DNA of 64,000 nucleotides. Source: Stratiolaelaps scimitus. Lineage: Eukaryota > Arthropoda > Arachnida > Mesostigmata > Laelapidae. Positions 46,141-57,998 of the stretch are shown piece after piece (the stretch's first letter is position 1; each line of letters begins with the position of its first letter). Made by a program: the position numbers and the translations under genes. The stretch is from positions 496,001 to 560,000 of the forward strand of contig JABWDB010000001.1 of NCBI GenBank assembly GCA_019614645.1. Direction: 5' to 3'. The notes beneath the pieces were generated by a model. It made no database searches and was not told the DNA's origin. It saw nothing but the letters and a program-made list of their open reading frames with translations.

Positions 46141-46776
46141 TTAGGACGAGGTGTGGGGTTTGGGGAAGAACCGCACAGACGAACATCGCCTTCGCGCTGC
46201 TTTGCTCTGACTCAACCAGCTTCCATCCTGTCGGCTCGCGCCTAATCCACTCACAACACCCATTGCACGATGTTGTATCGTGCGTGCTTGTCCCCGTTGT
46301 CGTCGCGGCATCGCCGTTTCTATTCTCGTTGTACTCGTCGCTATCCTCGATGGATAAACATGCATAACATTAGATATATATATATATATATATATATATA
46401 TTCGATGCTCGGTGTGCACAAGGGAGGTGTATGGTATTAGACATCGAGGTCTAGCATCTTTGTCTACTCGATCACTTACACCGAGTGAGGTGTATGCCGA
46501 AGAACTTGACGATGACTGCACTGCTCTCTCTGTCCCTTTATCATCCCGTTCCTCCATATCCTTTACGCTGGAGAGTGCATAGTATGTAGCCACGTCGACG
46601 CTCGAACTTGTGTTGACTGTCATCACCAAACGTACATGGCGCATACGAGGAATAAATGTGGGTTTGGCGCCATCACCGATATCGTTGTTGTGCACGGGTA
46701 CCGCACGCACGCGTGTGGTCCAGTTTTGACAATCGATTTCACACAAAGCGTTCAGGGAAGGATGGAAGTGGTTCAT
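46141..46776 (-). CDS. Candidate 211-codon frame, unrecognised
   Basis: An ATG-started frame whose first 125 residues (46402-46776) contain no simple repeat except a short S tract and read like ordinary protein composition. It then runs into the (AT)14 array, giving alternating Y and I, and continues for about 75 residues. A real gene would need the frame to end or splice before the AT array. No domain recognised and no splice signal convincingly placed. Confidence 0.07.
   Translation of the reverse strand: MNHFHPSLNALCEIDCQNWTTRVRAVPVHNNDIGDGAKPTFIPRMRHVRLVMTVNTSSSVDVATYYALSSVKDMEERDDKGTERAVQSSSSSSAYTSLGVSDRVDKDARPRCLIPYTSLVHTEHRIYIYIYIYISNVMHVYPSRIATSTTRIETAMPRRQRGQARTIQHRAMGVVSGLGASRQDGSWLSQSKAARRRCSSVRFFPKPHTSS
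46374..46401. repeat. (AT)14 dinucleotide repeat
   Basis: Fourteen AT units. Confidence 0.95.
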
Positions 46777-46982
46777 AAAACGAACTTAGTAATACTGGAT
46801 GCCATGACGTAATAGAGAAACACTGCCGGGATTCTGTGCGAACCGCTTGCGAGAACGTGAGAATCACAGGGAGAAAAACGCACGGAAAGTCCCTGGCGTG
46901 AAATAGGCACAGTCCTGTAGGCAAAGGTGTATTGAGAGAAATCGGCGTAGATGATAGTAAGTGTATCAGTGCCTGAGAGATA

Positions 46983-46998
46983 GAGAGAGAGAGAGAGA
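46983..46998. repeat. (GA)8 dinucleotide repeat
   Basis: Eight GA units. Confidence 0.9.
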
Positions 46999-47524
46999 TA
47001 ACTAAGAGTGCTTCTAGTGCACGCTACTATGTACACTAGTGGGAATACTGAGCAAGCTGAAGCAGTGCGACATGTTGTAGCGGGTGGATGCTAGACGGGA
47101 GAGGCCTTAAGAGGAGGAGGCCGCTGTGGCTACTGGCCTGGAGAGACGACGGTGGGGAAAATACTCGGGGAGAATAGGGATGTTCGGGGGAGGCAGCATT
47201 TGAGGTGGGAGGTAGGTGCACGACGTCGAGCAGCAGCAGCAGAAGCAGCAGTGGCGATGGCGGCGGAGGACGGGGGTAGTGGTAGTACCACTGTTCCTCT
47301 ATGCTCCCTCTTCCTATATTTCACTCTCACTCTGCGACGATGAAATATGTCGGTGTCGTTGTCATAACATATTTACACGGTTAGATCCGCTCAGCGAAGT
47401 GGCCGCCGGCAGCCGTAGAGCCGCCCATCGGTGCGGCTCGAATCCACAGGGTGCTTCTGTGTGTGGTGTGTGTGTATATACATGTGTGTGCCGTGACGAA
47501 GTCTGCTGTGCGGTGGCGCAGGCA

Positions 47525-47566
47525 GACGACGACGACGACGACGACAACACCAACACCAACACCAAC
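47525..47566. repeat. (GAC)7 then AACACC hexamers
   Basis: Seven GAC units (47525-47545) followed by three AACACC units plus AAC (47546-47566), then AGC/AAC-rich sequence to about 47590. Confidence 0.95.
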
Positions 47567-48526
47567 GATAGCAACAGCAACAACAACAACAAGGACAACG
47601 AAGTATACTTGGCCGGCCTCGCTACGCGGTGTTAAGCCGAACTGCTGGGCTGGCCTGGACTCTGTGGCCGATGATCTGATCTGATGCTCGGCCGTGTCGC
47701 GCTCGCCAGGATCGAGGTCCTCTCTCTTCGGGATGTCTCAAATGTTGATTAATAACGCCGCACACAGCCATGTACGTCACTTACACAGTAGCGCATAGAC
47801 CCATACGAGTACGCGACACAGCTAGCGGTGATGCCAGTAGCTGTGGTGGTGGTAGTGGTGGTGTTAAGAGAGAGGCGGCCAACGCCGGCGAGATCGCACG
47901 AAGGTCGCCCGCTCGACCGAGAGACCGCAGGGACGGGCACAGACAACTGCTCTGGTTTAACTTCTTAAATTGCGAGTCGATCCGGCCGGACCCGCCTCCT
48001 TATTTTGCCAGCGTGTTCATGTTTGTCTATGGCAGGATGTTGCAATGGGCGGCACAGTTGTGAAAGGAAACTCTTCAATTAGTGGCAATGAGCAATTTTC
48101 CTGTATGCTCTGTCCTACAAAGTGGCTGTTTGCGCGTATAACGCAGCTACGGCTATTGGCGATATTGTTGCATTATTTATGGAAATCCCGTTGAGAAAAT
48201 GCTTTCTGTCATAATGTTATGTGTTAATACAGGCGTTACGGCTCGACAATCAAGGGCAAATATCCGTCAATTACTATGAGCTCGATGCTGATTAAACACT
48301 GGAACCTGCTGGTGCCGTATGCACGGCGGCTCATTGGCTGATACTCAGCTGTTAAGATACGCTTTACCATATAACGAAGCTTTGACACTGTTAGCTAGTG
48401 TGAGTTCGTACTCGCTTTATTTTGTCGCATCGGGCATTGAGCTCTAGCTCAAATAAAGACACCTAATAACATGCAAGTAAAAAAACAAGGCCAGAAATTG
48501 CGAAACAGCCATCGTTCCCCTTGTGT

Positions 48527-48550
48527 CACACACACACACACACACACACA
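48527..48550. repeat. (CA)12 dinucleotide repeat
   Basis: Twelve CA units. Confidence 0.95.
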
Positions 48551-49842
48551 GCCAATGGTTTGTGTATATATGTGTGTGTGCCTGGCCGCGGCACACTTCG
48601 GCACGGTTGAGCCGAGCAATTGAAACCAGCGTATTTCACGGAAATTAAAATCTTATCTGCTTCCCGGAGATTACGAAGACGGCGAACGTGACGAAAGAAA
48701 GAATGAATCTGCACTGCCAATGTCCGCCCCCTCGGCTGCCTCGCCCCGATGTCGCCAGCCATTGTTCATGTGTGTTCATTTCCGCGGCCGTTAGCGCTGA
48801 ACGTGGGTTTCTGCGAAAAAAAGTCTCTCGCCGGCTATCTCACCGACAGTGTCCGCGCCGCGACGAACACTATCTAACAGTGGCCGACCGGTTGGACCCC
48901 ATGCGGTATTAGAATCGTTTTCGTGTTGGTCCAGTCGTCATCACTCTGGCACGAGTGTAAATCTGGGATAACCGAATCTGGCGCTGGGAAGGTGTCCTGT
49001 AAGGCAAAACCAATTTTGTTCCTTCTACTCATAGCCTCTACACCACCCCTATGTTCCGTACGATCTCGGACTGTCGCCGTCGCCGCCGCTGCCGTCGTCT
49101 TGCGCAAATGTCAGTTTCTCAGCTTCCGTGTCGCCGTCGTCCGCCAGCCTGTTCGGTACTAGTTCGGCGCCGTGGGTTCAAGCGGCCGTCAACGGACCTT
49201 TGCGTCGCGATGTTGGTCGCTTTCTCAGCTGTCAGAATGGGAACTACTGCTGCTTGTTGGCTGACTGTCTCTCCGGCTGGTTTCTTCGCTGTGTGCTGTC
49301 TCAACGCTGACCGGCTGCGTCTGACTTTGGCGGTGGTCAGCTAAGCTGAACCCCGGGAGGAGGCGGCCGTCGTGGGTAAGTAAGCCGGCCCGGCTCGGGG
49401 TGGTAAAGAAACGGGGTATGGACTAGCGGGTCGATGGCAGCCGAGGGTCTTCCTTACTAAGCAGCCAGCCTGCCTGCCTGTCAGAATGGCTGGCCTGCGT
49501 CCTGATATTAAAGGAAGTGTGATTAACATTACCGAGATGGCGAGCCCTTCAGGAATTCCTTTAATTAAATACCCGCCAGAACCGAATGCTCGTGGGCGAC
49601 GAATGGGCACTTGGGCATTTGCCCTCGCACTCGGCCACTCTCCCTTTTCTCGATCCACATCAGGGTTGCAGGTAGTAATGGCAGTGGGGGTGAGGCTGCA
49701 GGGTGCTCGGCTGGTGCTGGCGCGCGGCTCTCAAAGGAGGAGTCTCGCATCGACGAACTTAAGGCTGCGATGGTGGCTGCGAACGGCGTAAAGCCACCAC
49801 CGACTTGAAGTTATGCTGGTCAGACGTTGACATTTCCACCTC

Positions 49843-49866
49843 CTGCTGCTGCTGCAGCAGCAGCAG
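49843..49866. repeat. (CTG)4(CAG)4 perfect palindrome
   Basis: Four CTG units meet four CAG units head to head with no spacer, giving a 24-bp perfect palindrome. Confidence 0.95.
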
Positions 49867-50052
49867 CTACCTAGCATATCTTTGCACATCTCTTTGGTGA
49901 GCGTCCAACGCCCGCCAGCGATATGACGTTTCTTCTCGAAAATACTCCGGCCAGTGCTACTTACACTCACCCACACTTACTATCGACCTAAACATATTGG
50001 TCCAGACGAACTGAGTCAGGCTGAAAGCAAGCGAGAGAGAGACCGGGAGGGC

Positions 50053-50054
50053 GG

Positions 50055-50090
<36 letters not shown>

Positions 50091-50102
50091 TAGAGAAAGA
50101 GA
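50053..50102. repeat. GA-rich purine tract
   Basis: Two GA runs (50055-50077 and 50079-50090) with a degenerate tail, pure purine except one C and one T. Confidence 0.9.
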
Positions 50103-50158
50103 TGACTGCTGTGTTTAACTTTCAAATTACACACGGCCGTGTGAATTTCGAATCTCGA

Positions 50159-50176
50159 TTCTTCTTCTTCTTCTTC
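50159..50176. repeat. (TTC)6 trinucleotide repeat
   Basis: Six TTC units. Confidence 0.95.
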
Positions 50177-50250
50177 GCCGACTTCGTCTGCTCTTTAACC
50201 TCTTCAGTAGTCTTTCACGTCCCGAGACCACACAGAGGCTCGTAGCGTGA

Positions 50251-50266
50251 TGGTGGTGGTGGTGGT
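50251..50266. repeat. (TGG)5 trinucleotide repeat
   Basis: Five TGG units followed by TGATGA. Confidence 0.9.
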
Positions 50267-51122
50267 GATGACAGCGAGCAAATGTTTGAAGTGTCCCCCA
50301 TCGCCTTGGTGTCGCCTCAATTCGACTCGACGAATCGAATGATCTCCCTAAACGCTGCACTAGGGAGCGTGTGCGTGCTGGCTTCGTTTCGATCTTCTCG
50401 ACGCTGCCCCCATGTCTGACGGCACTTGATGTTCGAGTGGCAGTTTGTTCAACGCCCACTGGCCAAAGGCAGCCGCCGAGATGACAATTCGCCCGCCGCC
50501 AAACCTATATTTCTCTCGCTGGCGAGATATCAGCGCCTCGTCGAAAACGACGAAACAAAGATTTTGTGTACAATGGAGTTAACCGTATTGGAGACTCCCG
50601 TCCAGTTGGTCTCGACCACGTCTCGGCTTCCGTTGCCGGCTCTCGCTGCTGGTGGCGCGGTGGTGATGGTGGTGGTTGTGGCGGCGGTGGCGCTGAGAGT
50701 TCCTCGGACGACGACGGTGGGTCCTTTCGGAGCAAGCAGGCCCATCTGAAATAAGCCACAAGGGAGCCATCAAGCGCGCGTCATCCTTGTACATACATTC
50801 ATACTACGACGGCGCTGCAGCAGCAGCAGCAGCCGTGGCAGAGTTTGCCAGCAGCCGTCCAGGGCTACCACAGCGCTCCGCTGTACTCAGTCGCATTGCA
50901 CGCAATGCAGCAGACTGGATGAATGTGCTGCCGGCTGCCGTGGCAAGCCGCTGTGTGGAGACGCGTTCAGCTTTACACTTACTTGCTGGGCGGCAGCGAA
51001 TACTGGGGTCGACGGGGGCGAACAGCGAGGCAGAGACAGACAGACAGCAGGAGGAGGAGGCGCAACCGAGAGAGATTCAGCCAACGGCGCCGAGATTCGC
51101 TTGAGAAGAAGCTGGCTTGCCT

Positions 51123-51140
51123 TGCTGCTGCTGCTGCTGC
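51123..51140. repeat. (TGC)6 trinucleotide repeat
   Basis: Six TGC units. Confidence 0.95.
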
Positions 51141-51924
51141 CTTGCCTGAAGCTGTACTGCTCGCTGCCTAGCTGAGCTTCTCCTCTCGTGTTCCACTCAC
51201 AGGTCCGCGTCAAGCGGGTGCCGGCCGTGGCCCTCGTCCCGGAGAGGGATTTTATGTAGAGCTTTGTTTTTTGAATGTTTCACTTTGATAGCGCGAGCCT
51301 GCGAAACCAGCCTCCCCCCCCACCCTCCGTCGCCGGAGGTCCCCGGGTAGCGCTAAGCACCTCGGAGACCGGCGTTTACGCTTCTTTGCGCTGCTTGCAA
51401 TGCGATGTGGTGGTGGCAGTGGCCGTGGCTCGCGCACTTGTGCGTCTTTGTGTGTGTGTGCGGGTGTTTGCGGGTGCCGGCCTGCCTGCCTTGCCTGCCC
51501 GTGTAGATTTGTAAGTCTGTGCGAATGTCTATGGATGTGTCCGCGAGAGTTGGCTGTCTACTCTGGGACACGGCGATCGGGGGCCCTCACGCCGAATATG
51601 AAAACAGCGTCATTGCACTCACAGGAGAGCAGGCATCCTCGAAAGGATCGTCATCGTATCCTTTCAGCGAGGGCGAAAGATTGCATTCGAAATATTGCCA
51701 TCTTGACACTAGACTCGACTTTTTTTGTTTCTTGTTCAACTTTTGAGGCTCAGGGCCTCCCGTCTCATCGAGGGCCATTCGCCTGGATTCTCTATTCTCT
51801 ACCACTGTAGACCGTAAACAGGGGGACAAAGACGGCGAGAACGGGTGAAGTTGGCAGGTAAATCTACTGCTATTTACGCACACGCGCATTCAAGTACACA
51901 CATAGTTGAATATATTTATATATT

Positions 51925-51940
51925 CACACACACACACACA
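51925..51940. repeat. (CA)8 dinucleotide repeat
   Basis: Eight CA units. Confidence 0.95.
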
Positions 51941-52443
51941 TCGAAATGGTGCACTCGCGTACGTGAGTAGTTTAATTAAAATTCAAATATTGAGCAAGCG
52001 GCTGTTGCAGACGAGCAGGCGAATCGCAAGCCGGCAAAACGATATCGATACTGACCACTTTGAGCCGTGAGAATCTTCTGCTGGATCGAAGCCGAGGGAG
52101 ATGGACGCAGACTGGCTCGCGTAGACTGTTCGAGCTCCGCTATTATTAACCCAAGCTCGAGTGCTTGAAGAAGCTCCGATAACAGAATTTGATTCGGGAT
52201 CCAATGCCGCCCCTGGTAGAGCGGTCTGAGCCGTGGTGGCCAACTGCAGCGAGATGCACCTATCCTGTATAGCATGCATTGCGGCGTACAGAAGCAGCCA
52301 GTAGACGCAGCTGATCTACTCGAGGCTACGAGTTGTACGCAGTGATTCAGGATGCGGAGACGACGAGGCAACGTTGTTGTGGGACTGGACTCCCGCGCTG
52401 TGGCTAAGCGGAGGTGATTGGTTCCCCGTGGCGGCCCGCCAGT

Positions 52444-52460
52444 GGCCGGCCGGCCGGTCG
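52444..52460. repeat. GGCC repeat
   Basis: Three GGCC units then GGTC, self-complementary. Confidence 0.9.
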
Positions 52461-52538
52461 GCGCACTCCTTACGGTGGGAAATTTAGAAAGAGACCTTCG
52501 TTCGTCCCATATGCTTCCTTGGATGAAGAAAGGGAAGA

Positions 52539-52550
52539 GGGGGGGGGGGG
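52539..52550. repeat. G12 homopolymer
   Basis: Twelve consecutive G. Confidence 0.95.
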
Positions 52551-52937
52551 TAGTTCGACAGGCCGACAGGCATGCAGCCGCCTTCATTGCAGTAGGCAAA
52601 GAAGTCTGCACTCCCTGGCCCTGCATGCGAATCGAGTAGTGGCACACGCAGGAGAACAGCCTGGGCGCGGCTCGCTTGGATTAAGAATGCCTCCTTGCCA
52701 GGCATCTCTGTCAGGAAAAGGGAATCGGTCAGGAGAGAGAGAGATAGAGGGAAGTAGGAGGAGCGAGGGGCATATTTTGGGAATGGCTCATATGGCGGCC
52801 GGGCGGCGCGTTCCGTTTTGGCCGATCGGACCGACGTGGGGCAAGTCGGTCACGCAACCGGCGCACGCTACCTGGCCATCGTGTTTATCAATACTGAACA
52901 ATAACACCAAGCAGCCTATGAAGCAACGAACGGCAGA

Positions 52938-52960
52938 CCGGCCGGCCGGCAGGCAGGCAG
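52938..52960. repeat. GGCC to GGCA compound repeat
   Basis: GGCC units change to GGCA units by one substitution with the four-base period kept. Confidence 0.9.
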
Positions 52961-53018
52961 ACGAGCGGGCCATATGAACGTTGCTGCGGCGTGCATTTAT
53001 TTCTACAACGTACCCGTT

Positions 53019-53033
53019 GTCGTCGTCGTCGTC
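53019..53033. repeat. (GTC)5 trinucleotide repeat
   Basis: Five GTC units. Confidence 0.9.
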
Positions 53034-53322
53034 TCCGCTGTCAGCGATGCAGGCCACAGCCAGCAGGACAGGAGTTGGGTAGAACCAGCAGCTGCTGCTG
53101 GGGATCTTTTTCCTCCACAGTTCTTTCGCTGCTTCCAAGAAGACCAATCTCGCTTATTGCTCGGTTGGAGCTTGGGCTCGCCACGCTATCCATCCGCGAA
53201 GACCAACTATGTGAATTCACCAATGGGCCCATTCGAGCGTCGAGTGTCGTGGCGAATAGGCGGGCGCGTCGCGGCGCCGGGATCGAGGATCTCTCGATGG
53301 TATCGCTCGATACGTTAGATCG

Positions 53323-53368
53323 TCTCTCTCTCTCTCTCTCTTTCTCTCTCTGTGTGTGTGTGTCTGTG
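53323..53368. repeat. TC then TG compound repeat
   Basis: (TC)9, a TTT interruption, further TC units, then about six TG units. Confidence 0.95.
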
Positions 53369-53691
53369 TTCGAGCATTTTCTCTCAATTTGGACAGCTCC
53401 TTTGTAAATGTCCCAGTAGCACAGTTAACCATTTTGTCCCTCGGGCACTTATGGAAGAGCTGGCGTGAAGGGGTGCTTCATCGGCGCAAGAGAACGCGAT
53501 CGAGACTAGCCCACGAGGCGATCAAGTGAACAAGATCACATTGAGATTCACTTGCGTTGCATTGAATTGTCGCTGAGAGTTGAAAAGGGCTTAACGCTGC
53601 CTCTGGGATTACATCACCAACGGGTGGATCGAGAGATAGATAGATGATGATGATGATTCGAATCTGAAATTAGCCATTTGTGCGGCGAAGT

Positions 53692-53709
53692 AGCAGCAGC
53701 AGCAGCAGC
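53692..53709. repeat. (AGC)6 trinucleotide repeat
   Basis: Six AGC units grading into AACAGC. Confidence 0.95.
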
Positions 53710-55370
53710 AACAGCAAAGTATCAAATCATTCATTCCCTCCGATACTGATTTGAATTCATCTGACTCACTTGTAAGTTTCGCCTCGTCCTCTCAGTGGTG
53801 GATCACTATGAAGGACAGGAACTTCTCGTTATTCTCCTCAACTTTTTCAATGCTTCAATATCGGCCTGGGCGTCAAAGGCTGCGCGATACACAGACTCGA
53901 CTCGTCGACCGAAGATAACAATAATAATAATAAAACACAAGCAAATATCTACAGCGTCATAGGAATATTAAAAATCAAAGAAAACGAAGCGGGACGAGTC
54001 GGCAATGCCGAAATAGGAAAGCAGGACAAGCATCTGAAGCTCTCAAGAACACGGCCCGGTATACTTCGCTGTGAAATTGCCGCCTGGGCAGGCCTTCGGG
54101 GGACGACAGCATGCGGGGGGTGGACTCCCCTTGCCTGACTGCCTTGCTGGCTGGCTATCCGATTGATGCGCGAACGGACCTAGCCTCCCGACTTTGTTCC
54201 ATCCCGTACCACTAACACGCTGTGGCGAATCCATTGCTTACGCCATGATCTAGGCGCGCTGCAGCATCCTCACTCGCAGGGCTTGGCTTATATTGGATCG
54301 GTGGCGTTCCGACGATTCGAGCTGCTGGCCAATGCAGGCGGAGCTAGCTGTTGGCCTGGTCCGACTTTTCATTAGATTGTCATGCGTTTCCATGGGCACG
54401 GGAGCCGAGAATCCTCGTGGTTTGCCAGACGGCTTCGGTACTTCGCTCAATTGGCTGGCTCCGCTGTTTTCCCAACTGTCTGAATGAAGCATGGCCGATG
54501 CTGCTCGCCCTGCTATGGTGTCGGGGAGCGCTCGGGAGTTCGACTACAGGTCGCCGCATCGCCGGTGGAGGATATAGGCGATGGAGGGCGGAGGCTAACG
54601 GCCGGAGGCAGCGGCCAGACCTCTGGAAATGTTTAATATAGTTCGGGAGAGTAGCTAGGAAGTTGAAGTCCCGAGAACGGCAAGAAGAGCCACCACCAGC
54701 GAAGGGCGATTCAATTCAGCGTATGTGAGTCCGCCTTGTGTGTGCGCGTGTGGTGGTGTATGAGTGCGCCCTCAAGAAGAGGGCCAGTCTGAACGAGACG
54801 AACATTTACCGGGCTGGATGCCAAAGTGGGGAACGAACGCAGATATCCCAGAGGTCATCTATTATTCGTTCATCTCATCCACGAGATCCATCGTATCTCC
54901 GCTCTCCGAGCAGCAGCAGCTCTCTGCTGGCTCTTCAAGATGATTAAAAGGCGAGGCCACGAACCCATTTTCCCGTTTTGACCCTGTCCGCCTCCCGTCG
55001 CCCGGCGCCGTCTCTCTCGCCGCGCCGGCGAAATAAGCGAACGAAGAGCGGGCAAAGCCGAGACACATACTGGAGTCTCGTCCATTGGAGGCGATCGCCT
55101 CGCGGATCTCTTTGCCGTTTTCCCGGGCACCACTGTCCAACTCGCGGGTTGGTCCGCTGCTGCATCGCGGCGAGGCGAAGAGCAGCCGCCGGAATCACCT
55201 GGGAAATCTTTGGCTTCTCTTGTTTCTAGTCCCGGTACCACTGGGGAGCTTTTTCGTTTACGTTTTCGTCCGTTGGACGGCACTGTCTCAAGCGTAGACT
55301 GTATCTACGCGCTTGGCCAGCAGGAATAGCAGGAGTACCAGTGGCAGTAGCTGCAGAAGCAGGAGCTGGC

Positions 55371-55393
55371 TTTTTTTTCTTTTCTTTTTTTTT
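55371..55393. repeat. T-rich pyrimidine tract
   Basis: T8, CTTTTC and T9 in succession, one of the few long T tracts here. Confidence 0.9.
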
Positions 55394-55800
55394 CGTTATG
55401 GACGGCACATAAATGTGCGATTCTCACGGCGAGGAAAAGGAGGCACGCACCGCAGTAGCGTGGATACAGACCTCTGGAGTGGTGCATGGGCGTTGGCTCT
55501 GCTTGTGCTTCGCGCTCCTGTGCGGGGCCGATATGAGCGTAGGTGATCCGTGTAGGCGAGACTGCTCGCGATTGTGGCAAAAAAAAACCTGCAACCACTC
55601 GGTATGTTGGCAGTGAAGCATGTGGTCCGCGGCGCAGAGGGGGGAATTTTCGCTGGCTGGGCCTTTTTCTCGACATGAGGGCAAGAGTCCCTATAGACAA
55701 TCCTTGAAAGTTTAACTGACTGGCTCAACTGCGAACGCCAGCTTAACCCAACGTTATGATTGTGACTGTAGAACTTGGCCATTTCGTTTCGCTATTCTGT

Positions 55801-57800
55801 GTTTATGTGCACGGTGTATGCTTGAGCATAGAATTGAGCATAAATATTCAAGTAAATGTATTGGGACGAGATTCGTCAAATATCTAACTGATGTAACATA
55901 GATCTGTAAAAAAAATACAGTTCAAACAGTCATCGTATGTGGTACAAGCCGTCATAGTGTATGTACTATTCCCGAATGGGTTCCGAGTTCTCTGACCACT
56001 CCCCTCTCTGATCAGGGACCGGTCCGGCCACTTCCATATATGTTCCCCTTTAGGCATCGCAGGCAGCCAGGCAGGCAGATAGATGGCGATGCATGTGGTT
56101 TGTTTGCTTGAACCGATTGCCTTACCCCGCCCCCTCAGCTGTTAGCTCTTGGATATATTATATCCTAATGAGTGGAGAGCTTTGGGGGCTGAGAGTGGGT
56201 ACTTCTTGTCCAATTAGTATCAAAATACCCCTAATGGTTGTTGGCATCGTAGTGTGTGTCGCTCAATAGAAGCTTCGATGGCAGCAGCGTCACGAGGTCC
56301 GCGGTGGACAAGCACCGATTTCAAACGTGAACTCAAAACATTCACAAAGGGGTTGTTGTTGTTGTGGCTGCAGGGAACTTCTACTGGCAGAACGAGTATG
56401 CTTTGTTGAAAATATGCTCGTGCTGCTCCTGCTGATGCTTATTTTCGGGATGGTCGTTTTTCCCTTTTGGCGAATACTATTCGGAGTTCAATTTAATTGG
56501 CGAAGCCGTGCTTCCGATGCGACCTAAAGGATTAGAGAAACAGCTGAAGAACAAACATCGTTCGCATGGTCCGCGCATATGCCACAAATAGGCCGAGACA
56601 CGTGCATACGGACGACGGATTTTGTGCAGCTGGAGATCGGCGACTCTCATTGCGTTCCTCAGTTCATCGTCGGATTGGCCCACAGAGAGAGAATTGTCGT
56701 ATTTCTCTTACTGCCGTCAGTAGCAATGGTGGTGGCGGTGGTGGTGGTCGCGGTGATGGTGCTGTTGCAGCTGCTATACGTCGATTCGCTGCGAGGACAT
56801 CACTAACATGAGGTGGTAGTCCATTTTGAGGAGTTGTGGCCAACCGAGCGTAGTAATGAAAAACGAAACCTTTTGCATGTGAATATCCACTAGCCATCAC
56901 CTCAGTCGCTGCCTCCTTGCTCCAGGACCACTCGTGTCCGGAGCTACTCTCTCGATCTCTCGCTCCCGCCTCCTCCTCGTCCTCCCTCGTCTCGCATGGG
57001 CCAGCGACGCTGCTTTAGCGCACTGCTGATAGCGCGACTCGACGCGCAGCACAGCTAACGGGCTTTACTCTAATAGACTAATATGATCTTTATTGCACGC
57101 CTGCTCCGCTAAGATATCCGCCCTGTTTGAAAACGGGCTCCAGGGGTTGGGAGAGGGGTTCAAGCTGCCGACTACTGCCCCCCCCCCCCGCCCCCCTCTG
57201 TTTCCTTCGTGGCTCCGTGGTGTAAGCGAGAGTGGCGTATAAGTGAGTGTTGTTATCACCGAAAGCCATTAAGGAGGGTAATTGTACTTTCATGAGAAGG
57301 TCTCATCCTCGAAACTGGCTTTTCTGTCGACCTGCGTTGGCGGTCGACGGTAGCGACTTGAACGGCTGAACAGTGTCATATGACTACGACTCGGCATAGC
57401 CAAAGCGCTTTTACGAATTTCACTGCTGTGCCGCTGTATCCACTGGAGTACGCAATGCATTTCGAAATGGAAAACGATGAGCTGAACTCAATAAGATAAT
57501 GCTCTGTTGATTCGCATTGCTTTGTCTTTTTTCGTTCTTAACGTCCTCGTATGATTGAAGGAAACGGCGTTCAGTCGTTTTTCTATTTTTTTTTTATTCT
57601 TCTGTCAGTAAGCTCTTGCTGTACGGTTACCCATTAACGAGCGTAGAACTTAACGTGAGGCGTATCTGAATCTGGGAGTGTTTTCAGGATCTTTTCGGGA
57701 TCTTGGCGACGACGTCTCTATACCCCCCGGCGCGAGGCGTGTGCCAGCCTAGCGGCGAGAAAGTTGCGAGCAAAAATTCCAAGAACGTGTTCCATTGCGG
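55801..57800. other. Partly A+T-rich unique DNA
   Basis: 55801-56340 is A+T-rich and unique. TTGAGCATA occurs twice at a 12-base spacing (55822 and 55834) and a short palindromic patch lies at 56151-56165. No frame above 87 codons is convincing. From 57160 a C run and unique sequence follow. No gene seen. Confidence 0.5.
57178..57196. repeat. C12-G-C6 tract
   Basis: Twelve C, one G, six C. Confidence 0.95.
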
Positions 57801-57964
57801 GTTCGTCCGCCTTACACCTCCCCCGAAGTCGCACTTCGCCACACTGGCTGAGCCTTCTCCTCAGCTATGACGACACTGCAAGAGCTACTTATCGTGCTTC
57901 CGTCGCTAGCCGGGAGCTTCGCAGCTGACGAGAACTGGGAAAATACCAAACGAGAGCACCACCC

Positions 57965-57971
<7 letters not shown>

Positions 57972-57996
<25 letters not shown>

Positions 57997-57998
57997 CG
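57972..57998. repeat. (CCG)9 trinucleotide repeat
   Basis: Nine CCG units, read as poly-P or poly-G in short frames on the two strands. Confidence 0.95.

Larger units (their letters stand above)
39601..46373. other. Repeat-poor, A+T-richer unique domain
   Basis: Nearly 7 kb with few microsatellites, mostly mixed unique sequence and visibly lower G+C, especially 43860-45560. Frames do not exceed 157 codons and I recognise none. It holds several short perfect hairpins, GATA-type words and TAAT-containing homeodomain-type words (for example near 44160). Such a patch inside a repeat-rich mosaic may be under constraint. Short exons could be hidden here and I cannot exclude them. Confidence 0.5.
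46402..49842. other. Mixed; small A+T-rich unique patch
   Basis: No gene recognised. The patch 48060-48520 is repeat-poor and A+T-richer with an AATAAA at 48452-48457. GA, GAC, AACACC and CA arrays lie in the rest. The frames at 47216-47635 and 49341-49658 are discussed among the rejected items or findings. Confidence 0.5.
49867..53410. other. Repeat mosaic, no gene recognised
   Basis: GA, TTC, TGG, TGC, CA, GGCC and TC arrays in G+C-rich DNA. The 223-codon minus-strand frame 51976-52647 opens with GTG (first ATG near residue 8), contains no simple repeat and has no recognisable domain. The 187-codon plus-strand frame 52414-52977 overlaps it. I treat both as fortuitous. Confidence 0.5.
53411..55800. 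other. Mostly unique DNA, no gene seen
   Basis: 53440-54700 is mostly unique, with a GATA/GAT run near 53640, an AGC array and an AAT run at about 53920. The frames of 128-137 codons at 54870-55782 overlap each other on both strands. I recognise nothing. Confidence 0.5.

Noticed and set aside
47435..47445. tRNA B-box-like GGCTCGAATCC
   Set aside because: No cloverleaf: the acceptor and T-stem arms do not pair and no good A box is spaced correctly. Similar words at about 2969 and 11445 fail the same test.
49341..49658. Minus-strand frame with an IPEGLAI-like string resembling metal-ion transporters
   Set aside because: The similarity is limited to about seven residues; flanking sequence shows no transmembrane pattern or metal ligands of the ZIP family.
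51976..52647. 223-codon minus-strand frame without simple repeats
   Set aside because: Opens with GTG, is overlapped by a 187-codon plus-strand frame and has no recognisable motif. A frame of this length by chance in 64 kb is not surprising.
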